DNA of 61,223 nucleotides from Rhizobium sp. Q54 (lineage in GTDB: Bacteria > Pseudomonadota > Alphaproteobacteria > UBA7879 > VGCX01), in contig CAMBTM010000006.1 in NCBI GenBank assembly GCA_945870825.1, forward strand, positions 1 through 61,223, written 5' to 3'. Made by a program: the position numbers and the translations under genes. Under the pieces are notes generated by a model. That model was not told the DNA's origin, did not search any database, and worked only from the letters and a program-made list of their open reading frames with translations. Positions 16,638-25,498 of the stretch are shown here, piece after piece. Within the stretch, counting starts at the first letter, position 1. Every line of letters begins with the position of its first letter.

Positions 16638-17392
16638 ATTTGTGCCCCCTTTGAGAGTTCTTTCAAAAGACGCTGTTCCAGATGATTCAAAATAGATCGA
16701 CTTCTAATCAATGCTGTCAACGCCTGTTTCAAGGCTGTATGATTTTCTTTGGATACCTCTAAAACAGCCAGCGCCTTTGAGAAATCATTTTTAATGATGA
16801 GCCCCCTCACATCATCCGTCAAAGCCACTTGCTTTGATGAACGAATATGGAAAAGGGTATCCCAATCAATAAGACTTGCGAGATACTGTCGTGGGTTTTC
16901 AAAAAACTTTATCTCTGCTTTTTCTGGTTTTGGATCTGCTGTGTCAAGAAGCCCAAGCAAAACCTCGGTTGAAGGAGTCCCCTCCACCCCATACGTCAAA
17001 AGCCATCTGATATCGTCTGATTTTTCCAACTTTATAGGGGGTAGGCTTAAAAGTCTTTCGAGATAAGTTTTAAAAGGCTGATGCTGATAATATTCCGTCA
17101 TGAGTCTTTCAAAAAGAAAGAAAGCCATTGCCGCCCCTGTGGACTGGCCCCCTGTCGGCACAGGCGGTTGATTTTTAAGGGTAACGATTTTTTCTTCGAG
17201 TCCCTGTACTTTTTCTTGAAGGTTTTGAATCTTGAATTGCAAAGGCCAAAGATCAATCTTTTCCTTCTTTTGCCATTCCCAAGGATCATTCACAACAAAG
17301 AAGATGCCCCCAACAACAGCAAGGCCGATCAGAATCTTTTTTCCTGAAAACCAGGACATTTTCCCTATCAATTTTTCACGTATGTTCACCAT
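16634..17392 (-). CDS. Mitofilin/COG4223-like inner-membrane protein
   Basis: A 252-residue protein starting at the ATG at 17392 (MVNIREKL), chosen because GAGGA lies 6-7 bases upstream; a TTG at 17404 is less likely. One membrane segment spans about residues 20-37 (ILIGLAVVGGIFFVV), followed by a coiled coil (LQFKIQNLQEKVQGLEEKIV) and a helical C-terminal domain. This layout and the position directly before hemY match the alphaproteobacterial mitofilin-like proteins (bacterial Mic60 relatives), which shape inner membranes. It is shorter than most (often above 300 residues). The assignment rests on architecture and context. Confidence 0.65.
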   Translation of the reverse strand: MVNIREKLIGKMSWFSGKKILIGLAVVGGIFFVVNDPWEWQKKEKIDLWPLQFKIQNLQEKVQGLEEKIVTLKNQPPVPTGGQSTGAAMAFFLFERLMTEYYQHQPFKTYLERLLSLPPIKLEKSDDIRWLLTYGVEGTPSTEVLLGLLDTADPKPEKAEIKFFENPRQYLASLIDWDTLFHIRSSKQVALTDDVRGLIIKNDFSKALAVLEVSKENHTALKQALTALIRSRSILNHLEQRLLKELSKGAQI

Positions 17393-17538
17393 AGTAATCC
17401 TCAATTTTTTGCCATTCTACCTGATTTTCAAGAAGATGCCAAAATCTATTCAGGGGATCATTATTGAGAAATAAACTTCCTTTCATATCAATAAAATGGT
17501 AATATAAAGATAGTATATGTCTAGCAAAAGAGGATAAC

Positions 17539-18231
17539 ATGAAGAATATTTTCAAAATTATGTTGATGGGAACAAGTGTTTTAGTTGGGTCAGAGGCTTT
17601 GTCTTCTGGGGCCCCCGCGGCACGTGAATACTGGGAAGTATGTCCCACATTATCGACCAGCGATTTGTTAAAGGCAGCTCATGGCGAAACTGTTTTTACC
17701 CCAGATGACAGGGATAACTATGTAACGCCTGTGGATGCTGGTGCTGCAGAAAACATCAAGAAGGCTCTTGAAGGTGTTGCTGATAAAAAAATTTCACCAA
17801 AAGAATCCCATCCAAGAAATGTATCGCCATTTGGGAAAGTTTGCGTGTATCCCGTTGAATCCAATGGTATTGGAGAAGCATGGGTAACCCTAAAACATAT
17901 TACTTTTCCAGGAACGCGGTATGACAATACCGATAATCTTTTGGAAAATTACAAGAGATTAATGGCTGGTGAAACTGTTTACCCAGGATTTAAGTTCCAA
18001 AGTATAAAGGCCCCTGCAAAAGATGATACTGAGCGTTTTGAAAAATTAACTGATCCAAAGGCTGATGGGTTTGGTATAAGTTCTCCAGGCGGCCGTCGTG
18101 CAACAAAAGGTACTGAGACCTATACCATTATTAGGAGATATATAGACGATGTCAGTGGTGGTTCAGCACGAGAAAAATTTTCAACATATGCAGAATTCTC
18201 CCTCACGTTTGATCCGAAAGCTGCTGAATAA
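17539..18231 (+). CDS. Exported protein of unknown function
   Basis: A 230-residue protein with a signal peptide of about 22 residues (MKNIFKIMLMGTSVLVGSEA) and a soluble mature part without membrane segments. Two cysteines (in WEVCPT and KVCVYP) could form a disulphide. The C-terminal half carries IRRYIDDVSGGSAREKFSTY. I recognise no family. It is preceded by AGAGGATAAC as a ribosome site, is monocistronic, and is closed by a strong terminator. It is divergent from the mitofilin-hemY operon. Confidence 0.7.
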   Translation: MKNIFKIMLMGTSVLVGSEALSSGAPAAREYWEVCPTLSTSDLLKAAHGETVFTPDDRDNYVTPVDAGAAENIKKALEGVADKKISPKESHPRNVSPFGKVCVYPVESNGIGEAWVTLKHITFPGTRYDNTDNLLENYKRLMAGETVYPGFKFQSIKAPAKDDTERFEKLTDPKADGFGISSPGGRRATKGTETYTIIRRYIDDVSGGSAREKFSTYAEFSLTFDPKAAE

Positions 18232-18261
18232 AACACAGCTCGTTTAACTTAAGTCCACCCT

Positions 18262-18293
18262 GGGCAAGGAAATTCTGTTTCCTTGCCCTTTTT
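18262..18293 (+). terminator. Strong intrinsic terminator
   Basis: GGGCAAGGAAA (18262-18272) and TTTCCTTGCCC (18278-18288) form a perfect 11-bp stem with a 5-base loop, followed by TTTTTAT, 30 bases past the stop of the exported-protein gene. Confidence 0.93.
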
Positions 18294-18580
18294 ATATCCC
18301 CCATTTTTTTTACTAAAAAGAAGAAAATAGGGCAGGATTTCTTCTCAATACATCCTTCCCTAAATTCATATATCTTGATTAAGGGAAGGGAAGAATTGAC
18401 ATGCATCCCTTACCATGACATGAAAAAAAGATTAATCATTTTTATAAACCCAGAAGATATGGCACTGATATTGAAGAATTCTTAGTGGACAATGATAAGA
18501 CCTGACCAGACAGATAGTTGCGATAGGTCCTCAATCCATATAGAATAAAACGATACTAATAAAAAATGGGATTAGGTTTG
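18294..18580. other. Intergenic stretch with an 8-bp inverted repeat and TTGACA
   Basis: No gene is visible. CCTTCCCT (18354-18361) and AGGGAAGG (18382-18389) form a hairpin with a 20-base loop. TTGACA at 18396-18401 could be a -35 element for the next gene, but the sequence 17 bases on (CATGAA) is a poor -10. The inverted repeat just upstream could be an operator. Confidence 0.4.
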
Positions 18581-19345
18581 ATGAAAAAAATTCTTGGGTT
18601 CCTGATCATGATCTGTGCTCTCCATGCTTTTGGAGCAGGGGAACAACAAGCCATTAAAAATATCCAGTTTGCTGAAAGGGACGGAAAAACACGTGTTACG
18701 TTTCTTCTCAATCACCCTTTTCACTTGGACCTTGAAGAATCTGGTCGCGATCAAATTACCATCAAGGCCCCGAAAGATGCCTCATGGGTTGTTGGAAATG
18801 ATGAAAAGGTAACGGGTCTTGTCAAAAAATATCAGATTGAGGAATTGTCGTGTGTGTTAGAGGTTGTGCCCAATACCGAAATCAGTGATTACGGACTCGA
18901 GAAATCAGAATTTTTCGTAGATCTTCACAATAAAAACCCAGACAGTCCCATGGCAGAAAAACCTTCCGTGATATCCGTAGAAGATCCCCAGGCATTCAAA
19001 ATTGAAGGAGATGTTGAATTGCTTCAAGAAGAGGAATTAAAGGAAGATTTAAAAAGACTACAAATGAGTTTGAATCTGCCAGACCAAATGGCCTATGTGG
19101 ACCAAAAAGATCTTAAAAAAGGAAACTTAAAGGAAGAAAAACCAAGGGTTTTGAAAAAATTCAAGATCTCTCCTACAAACGATATAGCTACCATCGCAAA
19201 CCAATCAAGACCACAACCCATGCCACTTTCTAGTGCAGGCACCATGTTTTCAAAGCTGCAATCTACCCAAGAACCTCAAGCATCCAACGAAGGTACGGCC
19301 CCCGCGTGGGTGATTGAGGCCAAGATGCATGAACAAAGAGATTAG
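18581..19345 (+). CDS. Exported protein with an AMIN-like N-terminal domain
   Basis: A 254-residue protein starting at ATG 18581 (MKKILGFLIM), preferred over ATG 18566 because GGATTAGG lies just ahead and a clean signal peptide follows, ending near AFGAG. Residues 25-115 have the short-strand pattern of AMIN-like domains (AIKNIQFAERDGKTRVTF, then FFVDLHN), which bind the cell wall or secretin assemblies. The remainder is acidic, then rich in Pro, Ser and Gln, and probably disordered. No enzyme domain follows, unlike AmiC-type amidases. Function is unknown; the AMIN call is tentative. Confidence 0.6.
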   Translation: MKKILGFLIMICALHAFGAGEQQAIKNIQFAERDGKTRVTFLLNHPFHLDLEESGRDQITIKAPKDASWVVGNDEKVTGLVKKYQIEELSCVLEVVPNTEISDYGLEKSEFFVDLHNKNPDSPMAEKPSVISVEDPQAFKIEGDVELLQEEELKEDLKRLQMSLNLPDQMAYVDQKDLKKGNLKEEKPRVLKKFKISPTNDIATIANQSRPQPMPLSSAGTMFSKLQSTQEPQASNEGTAPAWVIEAKMHEQRD

Positions 19346-19371
19346 GGTATAATCCGATAAAGTCATAAAAA

Positions 19372-19387
19372 TGTTTCATGTGAAACA
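19372..19387. promoter_or_regulatory. parS-like site 1
   Basis: TGTTTCATGTGAAACA, one base from the canonical TGTTTCACGTGAAACA. It lies between two converging genes and is the most distant copy, about 20 kb from parB. Confidence 0.8.
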
Positions 19388-19403
19388 TTTTTGATGATAG
19401 TCC

Positions 19404-20606
19404 TTAATGAGACAGATCCCCGCATGCCCGTGCGATCCGCGCCACCGCTTTCTTGAGGGTCTCTAAATCCGTTGCATAAGAAATTCTAAAGTACGGTGAA
19501 AGCCCAAACGCAACGCCGGGGATAACCGCAACCAGGGCATGCTCCAACAGATAGGTTGAAAAATCACTGTCTGTTTGAATGACGTTTCCTTGGGGCGTTT
19601 TATACCCTATAAAGTCCACACACGATGGATACACAAAGAAGGCCCCTTGGGGTGTTGCACACGTCAGTCCAGGAATATCATTCAAGGCTTTAACAATAAA
19701 ATCCCGTCGTTCTTGGAAAATAGCGACATTGATTTTAAAGAGATTTCTATCCCCTTCCAAAGCCCCAAGTGCGGCATGCTGGCTAATGGAACAGGCATTA
19801 GACGTGCTTTGTGACTGGATATTTTTCATCGCACTGATCAAGGCCTTGGGGCCCGCTGCATAGCCCAAACGCCATCCCGTCATAGAAAAACTTTTTGAAA
19901 CGCCATTGATAATCAATGTGCGCTCTTTTAAGTCAGGGGCCACCATAGGCAGTGTATAAAATTGATCAGGAGCGTAGATAATATGTTCATAAATATCATC
20001 TGACATGATGTGAACGTGAGCGTATTTTCTTAAAACCCCAGCCAAGCTTTCAAGATCTTCTTTGGAATACACCGCCCCTGTTGGATTGCTTGGGCTATTT
20101 AAAATCAACCATTTGGTTTGGGGAGTGATATATGCCTCTAGAAGTTCTGCTGTCAGCTTAAAATTTTCCCTCTCTCCACAGGGAATAATGATCGGCGCCC
20201 CCCCCATCATCTGGACAATGGCTTCATAAGAGACCCAGTAGGGGGCCGGAATAATAACCGCGTCACCTGGATTCAAGGTTGCACAAAGGGCATTAAAAAT
20301 GCCTTGCTTCGCCCCAGAGGTTACGATGATTTCATTCAAATCATAGGATAGATTATTTTCCTCTTGGAATTTTTTCTGGATCACCTTTTTTAAAGGTCCG
20401 ATACCATCTACCGCCGTGTATTTTGTAAAACCTTTTTGGATGGCCAGAATCCCAGCGTCCTTAATAAAATTAGGGGTATCAAAATCCGGCTCCCCCGCCC
20501 CAAGATCCAATACATCATGTCCTTGGCTTTTCAATTCTTTTGCTTTTTCCCCCATAGAAAGGGTTGGGGACGGGGCGATACCTTGAAGACGGTGTGCTAA
20601 AAACAT
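19404..20606 (-). CDS. aatA: Aspartate aminotransferase, class I PLP
   Basis: A 400-residue fold-type I aminotransferase of the AspAT Ib group. Visible are the substrate-side segment VTSGAKQGIFNALCATLNPG, LNSPSNPTGAVYS, and the PLP lysine in SKSFSMTGWRLGYAAGP (near residue 237). The conserved C-terminal arginine is in FRISYA. It links oxaloacetate/aspartate with 2-oxoglutarate/glutamate; some members also use prephenate. Length is normal. It is divergent from the DAACS transporter and converges on the 18581 gene across parS site 1. Confidence 0.92.
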   Translation of the reverse strand: MFLAHRLQGIAPSPTLSMGEKAKELKSQGHDVLDLGAGEPDFDTPNFIKDAGILAIQKGFTKYTAVDGIGPLKKVIQKKFQEENNLSYDLNEIIVTSGAKQGIFNALCATLNPGDAVIIPAPYWVSYEAIVQMMGGAPIIIPCGERENFKLTAELLEAYITPQTKWLILNSPSNPTGAVYSKEDLESLAGVLRKYAHVHIMSDDIYEHIIYAPDQFYTLPMVAPDLKERTLIINGVSKSFSMTGWRLGYAAGPKALISAMKNIQSQSTSNACSISQHAALGALEGDRNLFKINVAIFQERRDFIVKALNDIPGLTCATPQGAFFVYPSCVDFIGYKTPQGNVIQTDSDFSTYLLEHALVAVIPGVAFGLSPYFRISYATDLETLKKAVARIARACGDLSH

Positions 20607-20683
20607 AATTTCCCTTTAAGTTTTAAGATTGTTGCGCTATTTTACGAACCAGACTGGCAATTGCAAGGAAAATTACAAGCAAA

Positions 20684-21847
20684 ATGATGGCCCTTAAACA
20701 TTCAAATATACCCGTATTACCTTTGATCCTTCTGGCCCTTCTTTGTGGTGTTTTGGTTGGCGGACATTTGATCCCCCTTGAAGTCAAGCAACACTTGCTC
20801 AGTATCAGTCTCCTTCTCAAAAGCATTCTTCTTTTGGTCCTTCCCTTCATCATCTTTATTTATATCTTTTCATGTCTCACGTCCTTTGAAGGCAATGTGT
20901 TTCTTTTTATTGGCCTTCTTATGGCGGCTGTTTGTTTTTCCAATTTTCTAAGCACTATGATTGCCTACGGGCTTTCTCAAGGGGGTCTTCCAACCATCGC
21001 AGGGGATGTTTTTGCCATCAAAGGACACCTTGACCCCGCATGGTCTGTTTCTTTGCCCTCCCTCATTTCTAACGAGTGGGCCTTATGCTTAGGATTCGCC
21101 AGTGGTGTTATTTTCTCATTTTATCCCCGACCCTGGGTCATAAAGCTTAGTGAAAAAGGAAAAACTGCCGCAACTCTTTTTCTTGATAAATTCTTTATCC
21201 CCCTCATCCCCCTCTTTATCTTAGGATTCTTGTTGAAGATGGAATCTGAAGGGATTTTATGGCAACTGGTTAAAACCTATTTTCCCATTCTGGGCCTCTT
21301 GATCGGGTTTTATGCCTGTTACATCTTGTTTCTCTATTGGATCGCGGCGTGCTATAAGATTCAAACCATGTTTCTTTATATCCGGCGTATGTTGCCAGCC
21401 GGCTTTACAGGGTTTAGTGCCATGTCCAGTGCGGCAGCGATGCCCTTAACCATCAAGGGTGCTGAAGCAAATACGGGAAGACCAGAATTGGTCAAGGCCA
21501 TTATCCCAGCCACCGTCAGCATTCACTTAATCGGTGACAGCATTGGCATTCCCATTCTTGGTATCGCGATTCTATTAACCTTTGGTTATCCTATTCCTGA
21601 TTTTTCAACCTTTATCATTTTTGTTGGGTATTTTATCTTGGCCAAATTTGCGATTGCCGCCGTTCCAGGGGGTGGCATTATCGTCATGCTGCCCGTCCTT
21701 GAAAAACATTTGGGATTTACGCCTGATATGTTGGCCCTCATCACAGCACTCTATTTGCTTTTTGATCCGTTTTTCACATTCACCAATGTCATGGGGAATG
21801 GGGCCTTTGCGGTCATTGTCTCTCGGTTTTTTAAGAAAGGAAAATAA
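20684..21847 (+). CDS. Dicarboxylate/amino acid:cation symporter (DAACS)
   Basis: A 387-residue membrane protein with about eight transmembrane segments and two re-entrant loops. The hallmark serine-rich loop of this family is seen as MSSAAAMPLTIKGAE, and the second loop region as IAAVPGGGIIVMLP. Members import glutamate, aspartate or C4-dicarboxylates with sodium or protons. The protein is slightly short (family about 420) and lacks the usual N-terminal extension. An intracellular bacterium would use it to take host amino acids as carbon source. Its TAA overlaps the tdk ATG by one base. Confidence 0.88.
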   Translation: MMALKHSNIPVLPLILLALLCGVLVGGHLIPLEVKQHLLSISLLLKSILLLVLPFIIFIYIFSCLTSFEGNVFLFIGLLMAAVCFSNFLSTMIAYGLSQGGLPTIAGDVFAIKGHLDPAWSVSLPSLISNEWALCLGFASGVIFSFYPRPWVIKLSEKGKTAATLFLDKFFIPLIPLFILGFLLKMESEGILWQLVKTYFPILGLLIGFYACYILFLYWIAACYKIQTMFLYIRRMLPAGFTGFSAMSSAAAMPLTIKGAEANTGRPELVKAIIPATVSIHLIGDSIGIPILGIAILLTFGYPIPDFSTFIIFVGYFILAKFAIAAVPGGGIIVMLPVLEKHLGFTPDMLALITALYLLFDPFFTFTNVMGNGAFAVIVSRFFKKGK

Positions 21848-22431
21848 TGGCAAAACTTTATTTTTATTATTCCGCGATGAATGCTGGAAAAACCACATCC
21901 CTTCTCCAATCTGAATACAATTACCGGGAACGGGGCATGGAAACCCTTTTGTTTATTCCTATTTTTGATGACCGCTTTGAAAAGGGATACATCGCGTCAC
22001 GTATTGGTCTTAAAGCCCAGGCCGTTCCCTTTGATACAGACTTTAATTTCTACAGGTTTGTAGAAGAAAAACTGAAAGAACCTGGAAACCGTATCAAGTG
22101 CGTATTGGTGGATGAGGCCCACTTTTTAACAAAAGATCACGTGGGCCAGCTTAGCGACATTTCTGATTTTCTAAATCTACCTGTTTTGACCTACGGTCTT
22201 CGCACAGACTTTTTAGGCGAACCCTTTGAGGGGAGCAAATATCTTCTAGCCCACGCAGAAGAACTCTCTGAGATTAAAACCATTTGCCATTGTGGTAGGA
22301 AAGCCACCATGAACGCCAGAATAGACGAAAAAGGTGCTATGGTCGATGCAGGTGAACAGGTCGAAATTGGTGGCAATGACCGGTACGTTTCACTCTGTCA
22401 CCGGCATTTTAAACAAAAAATTATAGCGTAG
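21847..22431 (+). CDS. tdk: Thymidine kinase
   Basis: A 194-residue class II thymidine kinase phosphorylating thymidine with ATP for salvage. The P-loop is SAMNAGKTT (residues 9-17), the Walker-B-like VDEAHFL lies near residue 88, and the structural zinc site is formed by CHC...CHRH in the C-terminal lasso. The LRTDFLG block is typical. Length is normal. It is translationally coupled to the transporter upstream, and the GT9 gene starts immediately after its stop. Confidence 0.95.
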   Translation: MAKLYFYYSAMNAGKTTSLLQSEYNYRERGMETLLFIPIFDDRFEKGYIASRIGLKAQAVPFDTDFNFYRFVEEKLKEPGNRIKCVLVDEAHFLTKDHVGQLSDISDFLNLPVLTYGLRTDFLGEPFEGSKYLLAHAEELSEIKTICHCGRKATMNARIDEKGAMVDAGEQVEIGGNDRYVSLCHRHFKQKIIA

Positions 22432-23442
22432 ATGACCCTTGACCCTCAAAAAATAAAAACGATTGGGGTTTTTGTTGAAAAAGAATTAATGGGAGAAGGC
22501 CTATTAAAGCTGCCTTTCTTGAAGGCACTCCGGTATGAATTTCCACAAGCTCATATCACGTGGATTGTTGGCGTAGAAAAGAGTGTATACTCATCTTATC
22601 TGAAACCTCTCACCTTTGGTCTTATTGATAACATTATAGAAAATTTATTTTCCAACAACATGTCGTGGAAGTATCTCTTTTTTAAAAATGATCTTCCTAA
22701 AATCTCTTTTGATATGATCATTAATACTGAAAATAATCTAAAAAAAACGCTAATACTGAAAAAAATACCTCATAAGTATTTCATATGCAGTCTTCATGGC
22801 TTCCTATACTCAACAATTAAAAATAATAATATTTCTTATAAAAAATCTCCACACCTTACGACAAAGTTAATAGACCTTGTAGATATTATCGTTCAAGAAA
22901 GAAAAGAAAGAGATTCATTCGTAATAATTACACCAAAAAAATTTCTAGAGACAGTCAGCATTTTTTTTCCTGCCTCTAAAAAATATATTGGTCTTGCTCC
23001 AGGTGCAGGAGATATAAGAAAGTGCTGGTCTTTAGATAATTTTATGGATATCGCTTCTATATACCGTCAAAAAGGATATATTCCAGTTTGGATTCTTGGT
23101 CCAAAAGAAACATCTGTCTATCAAGACCTTCGAAAAACTTTTCCAGAAGATTTATTTCCGTTGCAAGAGAATGAACTCTTTCTTGAGTCTCCTTTCTACA
23201 CAATCGCCATTGCAAAACATTTGAAAGTTGCTCTATCAAATGATTCGGGAACAGGCCATTTGTTAGGGGCAGCGAATATACCGATTATTTCACTATTCGG
23301 ACACACGCGTGCAGAAAAAGTACATCCATTCTCTCCTCTCGTTCATTGCATCAAGTCCCAGGATCTAGGAAGCACCAATATCAATCATATCCCTAAAGAT
23401 CTAGTGGCAAAAAAACTTGACCAAATTTTGTCGCATCTATAG
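22432..23442 (+). CDS. Glycosyltransferase family 9 (heptosyltransferase-like)
   Basis: A 336-residue GT-B protein. LAPGAGDIRKCW, FMDIASIYRQKGYIPVWILG and LSNDSGTGHLLGAANIPIIS match GT9 ADP-heptose:LPS heptosyltransferases, which build the LPS core on the cytoplasmic side of the inner membrane. The N-terminal half is AT-rich and poorly conserved, with many Asn and Lys codons, unlike tdk upstream. The ATG abuts the tdk stop with no gap. The donor and acceptor may differ from heptose and LPS core. It begins a three-gene surface-glycan cluster. Confidence 0.8.
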   Translation: MTLDPQKIKTIGVFVEKELMGEGLLKLPFLKALRYEFPQAHITWIVGVEKSVYSSYLKPLTFGLIDNIIENLFSNNMSWKYLFFKNDLPKISFDMIINTENNLKKTLILKKIPHKYFICSLHGFLYSTIKNNNISYKKSPHLTTKLIDLVDIIVQERKERDSFVIITPKKFLETVSIFFPASKKYIGLAPGAGDIRKCWSLDNFMDIASIYRQKGYIPVWILGPKETSVYQDLRKTFPEDLFPLQENELFLESPFYTIAIAKHLKVALSNDSGTGHLLGAANIPIISLFGHTRAEKVHPFSPLVHCIKSQDLGSTNINHIPKDLVAKKLDQILSHL

Positions 23443-23471
23443 CATGTGATTTTTAAAGGAAATTCTCAATT

Positions 23472-24203
23472 ATGCATATCTTTTTCAAATTAACTTTGCG
23501 TCAAAAGTGTACATACTGTGTCCATCTTTTGAAAGCTATTTTCCTTAAACATCACCAAGTTCTTATACCTACTTTACAGAAGATTATTTCAAAAAATGGT
23601 ATTGTTATTGATATTGGTGGACATGCAGGTCAATTTACAAAGATTTTCTCAAAACTTTCTGAAAATGGACATGTTTATACATTTGAGCCGGGTAACTATG
23701 CCTACTCTATTTTAAGAATAGTAAAACGACTTAAAAACCTTAATAATGTTTCTATCTTCAAAATGGGCATAAGTTCCCATGATGGGGATTCCACTTTATC
23801 GGTCCCCATTAAAAAATCTGGTTCGATTGGATATGGACGTAGTTGTATTGGAAATAATGTTTTTGAAAAATCTATCGATGAGAAAATTCAACTAGTAACC
23901 CTTGATACATTTGTTAAGCAACAAAAAATCCCTCATATCCAATTTATTAAAATAGATGTGGAGGGGCACGAAATATCTGTGTTAGAAGGTGCTCAAAAAA
24001 CAATCAAAGCCTATAACCCAGCTGTTATGATAGAAATCAATAAAAATCATTTATCAAAATTTTCAAAAACCCCTGAAGATGTTGTGCTTTTTTTTGAAAA
24101 ATTTGGTTATGCATACAAAAGGCTCGATGAGAAAACAGGTCATCTCGTAAAAGATCAATCTCTGTGTGACACAGATTATATTTTTTATAAGGAAGTAAAA
24201 TGA
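23472..24203 (+). CDS. FkbM-family methyltransferase
   Basis: A 243-residue SAM-dependent methyltransferase. VIDIGGHAGQFT is motif I, FEPGNYAYSIL the acidic ribose-binding segment, and IQFIKIDVEGHEISVLEGA the FkbM hallmark near residue 160-175. Such enzymes O-methylate sugars in surface polysaccharides. The sequence is AT-rich like the GT9 gene and overlaps the following dehydrogenase start by four bases, so the three probably form one glycan-modification unit, possibly acquired. Confidence 0.85.
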   Translation: MHIFFKLTLRQKCTYCVHLLKAIFLKHHQVLIPTLQKIISKNGIVIDIGGHAGQFTKIFSKLSENGHVYTFEPGNYAYSILRIVKRLKNLNNVSIFKMGISSHDGDSTLSVPIKKSGSIGYGRSCIGNNVFEKSIDEKIQLVTLDTFVKQQKIPHIQFIKIDVEGHEISVLEGAQKTIKAYNPAVMIEINKNHLSKFSKTPEDVVLFFEKFGYAYKRLDEKTGHLVKDQSLCDTDYIFYKEVK

Positions 24204-25465
24204 AAATTTGTGTACTAGGTCTTGGCTATGTGGGTCTTCCCTTGGCCGTTGCTTTATCAAAAAAATATAGTGTCACGGGTTTTGATATCAATGACAGAAG
24301 AATTTCTGAACTGAGGGCTGGCAACGATGTGACAGCTGAGCTTACTGCAGAGGCTCTCGCTGCAACCTCTATGACCTATTCATCTGATCAGATCAGTCTT
24401 AAAGATCAAGATGTTTATATTGTCACTGTCCCCACCCCCGTTGATGACTTTAATAAACCAGATTTATCCCTGTTGATTAAAGCATCAGCCATGATTGGCC
24501 CTTGTTTAAAAAAAGATAGCATTGTTGTCTTTGAAAGCACCGTCTATCCAGGGGTGACTGAAGATGTCTGCGGACCAGAACTTGAAAAGCATTCAGGACT
24601 TAAATCGGGTATTGATTTCTTTTTAGGCTATTCACCAGAACGAATTAACCCAGGTGACAAAGTCCACACCGTTGACAAAATTACCAAGGTCGTTGCAGGA
24701 CAAACACCTGAAACAACCGAAATCTTGAGACAGATTTACAGTACTGTCACAACGATTTTTGTAGCTAAAAACATCAAGACAGCAGAGGCTGCCAAAGTTA
24801 TTGAAAACACCCAGCGCGATATTAATATCGCCTTCATGAATGAAATAACGGGGATTTTTAATAAACTGGATATTTCCGTCTATGACGTTTTGGAAGCTGC
24901 AAAAACCAAGTGGAACTTCCTCCCGTTTACGCCAGGGCTTGTGGGTGGTCACTGTATTGGTGTTGATCCCTTTTACCTTGCGGCCTGTGCAACCCAGTTG
25001 GGATATCACCCGGAAATTATCCTCGCTGGAAGACGTGTAAACGATAACATGGGCCAATTTATTAGTGACCAGATTCACCAAAAGTTACAGGCCATTTTCC
25101 CTCATCGTAATGATCTTAAAATCCTTGTCCTGGGTTTAACTTTTAAAGAAAATGTGCCAGACCTTAGAAACACGAAGGTTATCGATGTGATTGAAGGTCT
25201 TAAAAAATTTGGCCACAGGATCACTGTTGTGGACCCCTGGGCTGATAATCGAGAGGCCGAGAAATATTATGGGATCACCCTTGATGATCTTCAAAATGTT
25301 TCAGATTTTGACTGTCTAGTTGGGGCTGTATCTCACGAACCCTATCAATCTTTTGGGACCCAAGACTTTGAACGCCTCGTCAGACCCCATGGCCTTATCA
25401 TGGATATTAAGAATATGTGGGATAAAAACAAAGCCCCTTCTAATCGATCGTTTTCCACGTTATAG
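24200..25465 (+). CDS. Nucleotide-sugar dehydrogenase (TviB/WbpO type)
   Basis: A 421-residue UDP-sugar 6-dehydrogenase that oxidises a UDP-N-acetylhexosamine to the uronic acid in two NAD-dependent steps. The NAD-binding motif GLGYVGLPLA is at residues 7-16, FESTVYPGVTEDVCGPEL follows, and the catalytic cysteine sits in GLVGGHCIGVDPFYLA near residue 253. The segment YSPERINPGDK and length place it nearer to UDP-GlcNAc/GalNAc dehydrogenases (TviB, WbpO) than to UDP-glucose dehydrogenase. It would supply an acidic sugar for capsule or O-antigen. Confidence 0.9.
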   Translation: MKICVLGLGYVGLPLAVALSKKYSVTGFDINDRRISELRAGNDVTAELTAEALAATSMTYSSDQISLKDQDVYIVTVPTPVDDFNKPDLSLLIKASAMIGPCLKKDSIVVFESTVYPGVTEDVCGPELEKHSGLKSGIDFFLGYSPERINPGDKVHTVDKITKVVAGQTPETTEILRQIYSTVTTIFVAKNIKTAEAAKVIENTQRDINIAFMNEITGIFNKLDISVYDVLEAAKTKWNFLPFTPGLVGGHCIGVDPFYLAACATQLGYHPEIILAGRRVNDNMGQFISDQIHQKLQAIFPHRNDLKILVLGLTFKENVPDLRNTKVIDVIEGLKKFGHRITVVDPWADNREAEKYYGITLDDLQNVSDFDCLVGAVSHEPYQSFGTQDFERLVRPHGLIMDIKNMWDKNKAPSNRSFSTL

Positions 25466-25498
25466 TGAGAGTATAATTATAACAACGGGGAATTGCTT

